Shown piece by piece: positions 5,412 through 5,439 of a stretch of DNA of 5,439 bases. This stretch comes from Dehalococcoidia bacterium UBA1123 (lineage in GTDB: Bacteria; Chloroflexota; Dehalococcoidia; Lucifugimonadales; UBA1123). Positions within the stretch are counted from its first letter, which is position 1. Each line of letters opens with the position of its first letter. The translations under genes were made by a program, and so were the position numbers. Location of the stretch: NCBI GenBank assembly GCA_002313895.1, contig DCAW01000061.1:1-5439 (forward strand). Reading direction: 5' to 3'. A model generated the notes under the pieces. The model did no database searches. It saw nothing but the letters and a program-made list of their open reading frames with translations, and was not told where the DNA came from.

Positions 5412-5439
5412 AGACCCTTCGTCTGTCGACTCAGGGTGG
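5412..5439 (+). repeat. Structured intergenic repeat, copy B, at window edge
   Basis: The core reads ACCCT-TCG-TCTGT-CGA-CTC-AGGGT (5414-5437): a 5-bp outer stem, a 3-bp TCG/CGA inner stem and the same CTC bulge as copy A. It may continue past the right edge. It lies 74 bases after the MgtC-type stop. It could act as a bidirectional mRNA 3' structure or be a mobile repeat (REP/MITE-like). Confidence 0.6.

Noticed and set aside
1..5439. A new multi-gene defence, secretion or biosynthetic system
   Set aside because: The genes are of unrelated families, mostly widely spaced, and several are broken. No nuclease, transposase, CRISPR array, toxin-antitoxin pair or tRNA gene was found by reading both strands.

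Overview
The window looks like a moderately GC-rich environmental bacterium. The gene mix, the AGAT-CTTCG-CTCAG type of intergenic repeat and the gene order are compatible with an uncultured Chloroflexota lineage (SAR202/Dehalococcoidia-like). That placement is an inference from memory of such genomes and is not proven by the sequence. Most genes lie on the + strand with gaps of about 100-200 bases, so they are probably separate transcription units and not one operon.

Layout. (1) 2-379: C-terminal end of a probably exported protein, with a beta-rich domain and one EF-hand/dockerin-like calcium loop. (2) 583-1764: an intact metal-dependent amidohydrolase of the COG3964 type, with a strong ribosome-binding site that moves its start to ATG 583. 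(3) 1906-2721: a class I SAM methyltransferase split by one in-frame amber codon. (4) 2830-3618: an intact crotonase-fold enzyme (enoyl-CoA hydratase/isomerase family) that lacks the second catalytic glutamate. (5) 3638-3986: a promoter, a small hairpin with a T tract, and the rpsU gene for ribosomal protein bS21. (6) 4043-4812, minus strand: a MetE-like TIM-barrel gene broken by a frameshift and cut off at its 3' end exactly where a repeat element lies. (7) 4886-5337: an MgtC/SapB-type membrane protein gene, divergent from the previous one, broken by a two-base duplication or one-base loss. (8) 5412-5439: a second copy of the repeat at the window edge.

No coherent new multi-gene system is visible. 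The strongest signals are three disrupted genes within about 3 kb (one nonsense, two frameshifts), a structured repeat whose two copies differ by compensatory base changes, and one of those copies sitting at the truncation point of the MetE-like gene. The disruptions could be real gene decay or consensus errors in a metagenomic assembly. Reads covering positions 2194, 4570-4573 and 5111-5115 would settle that.
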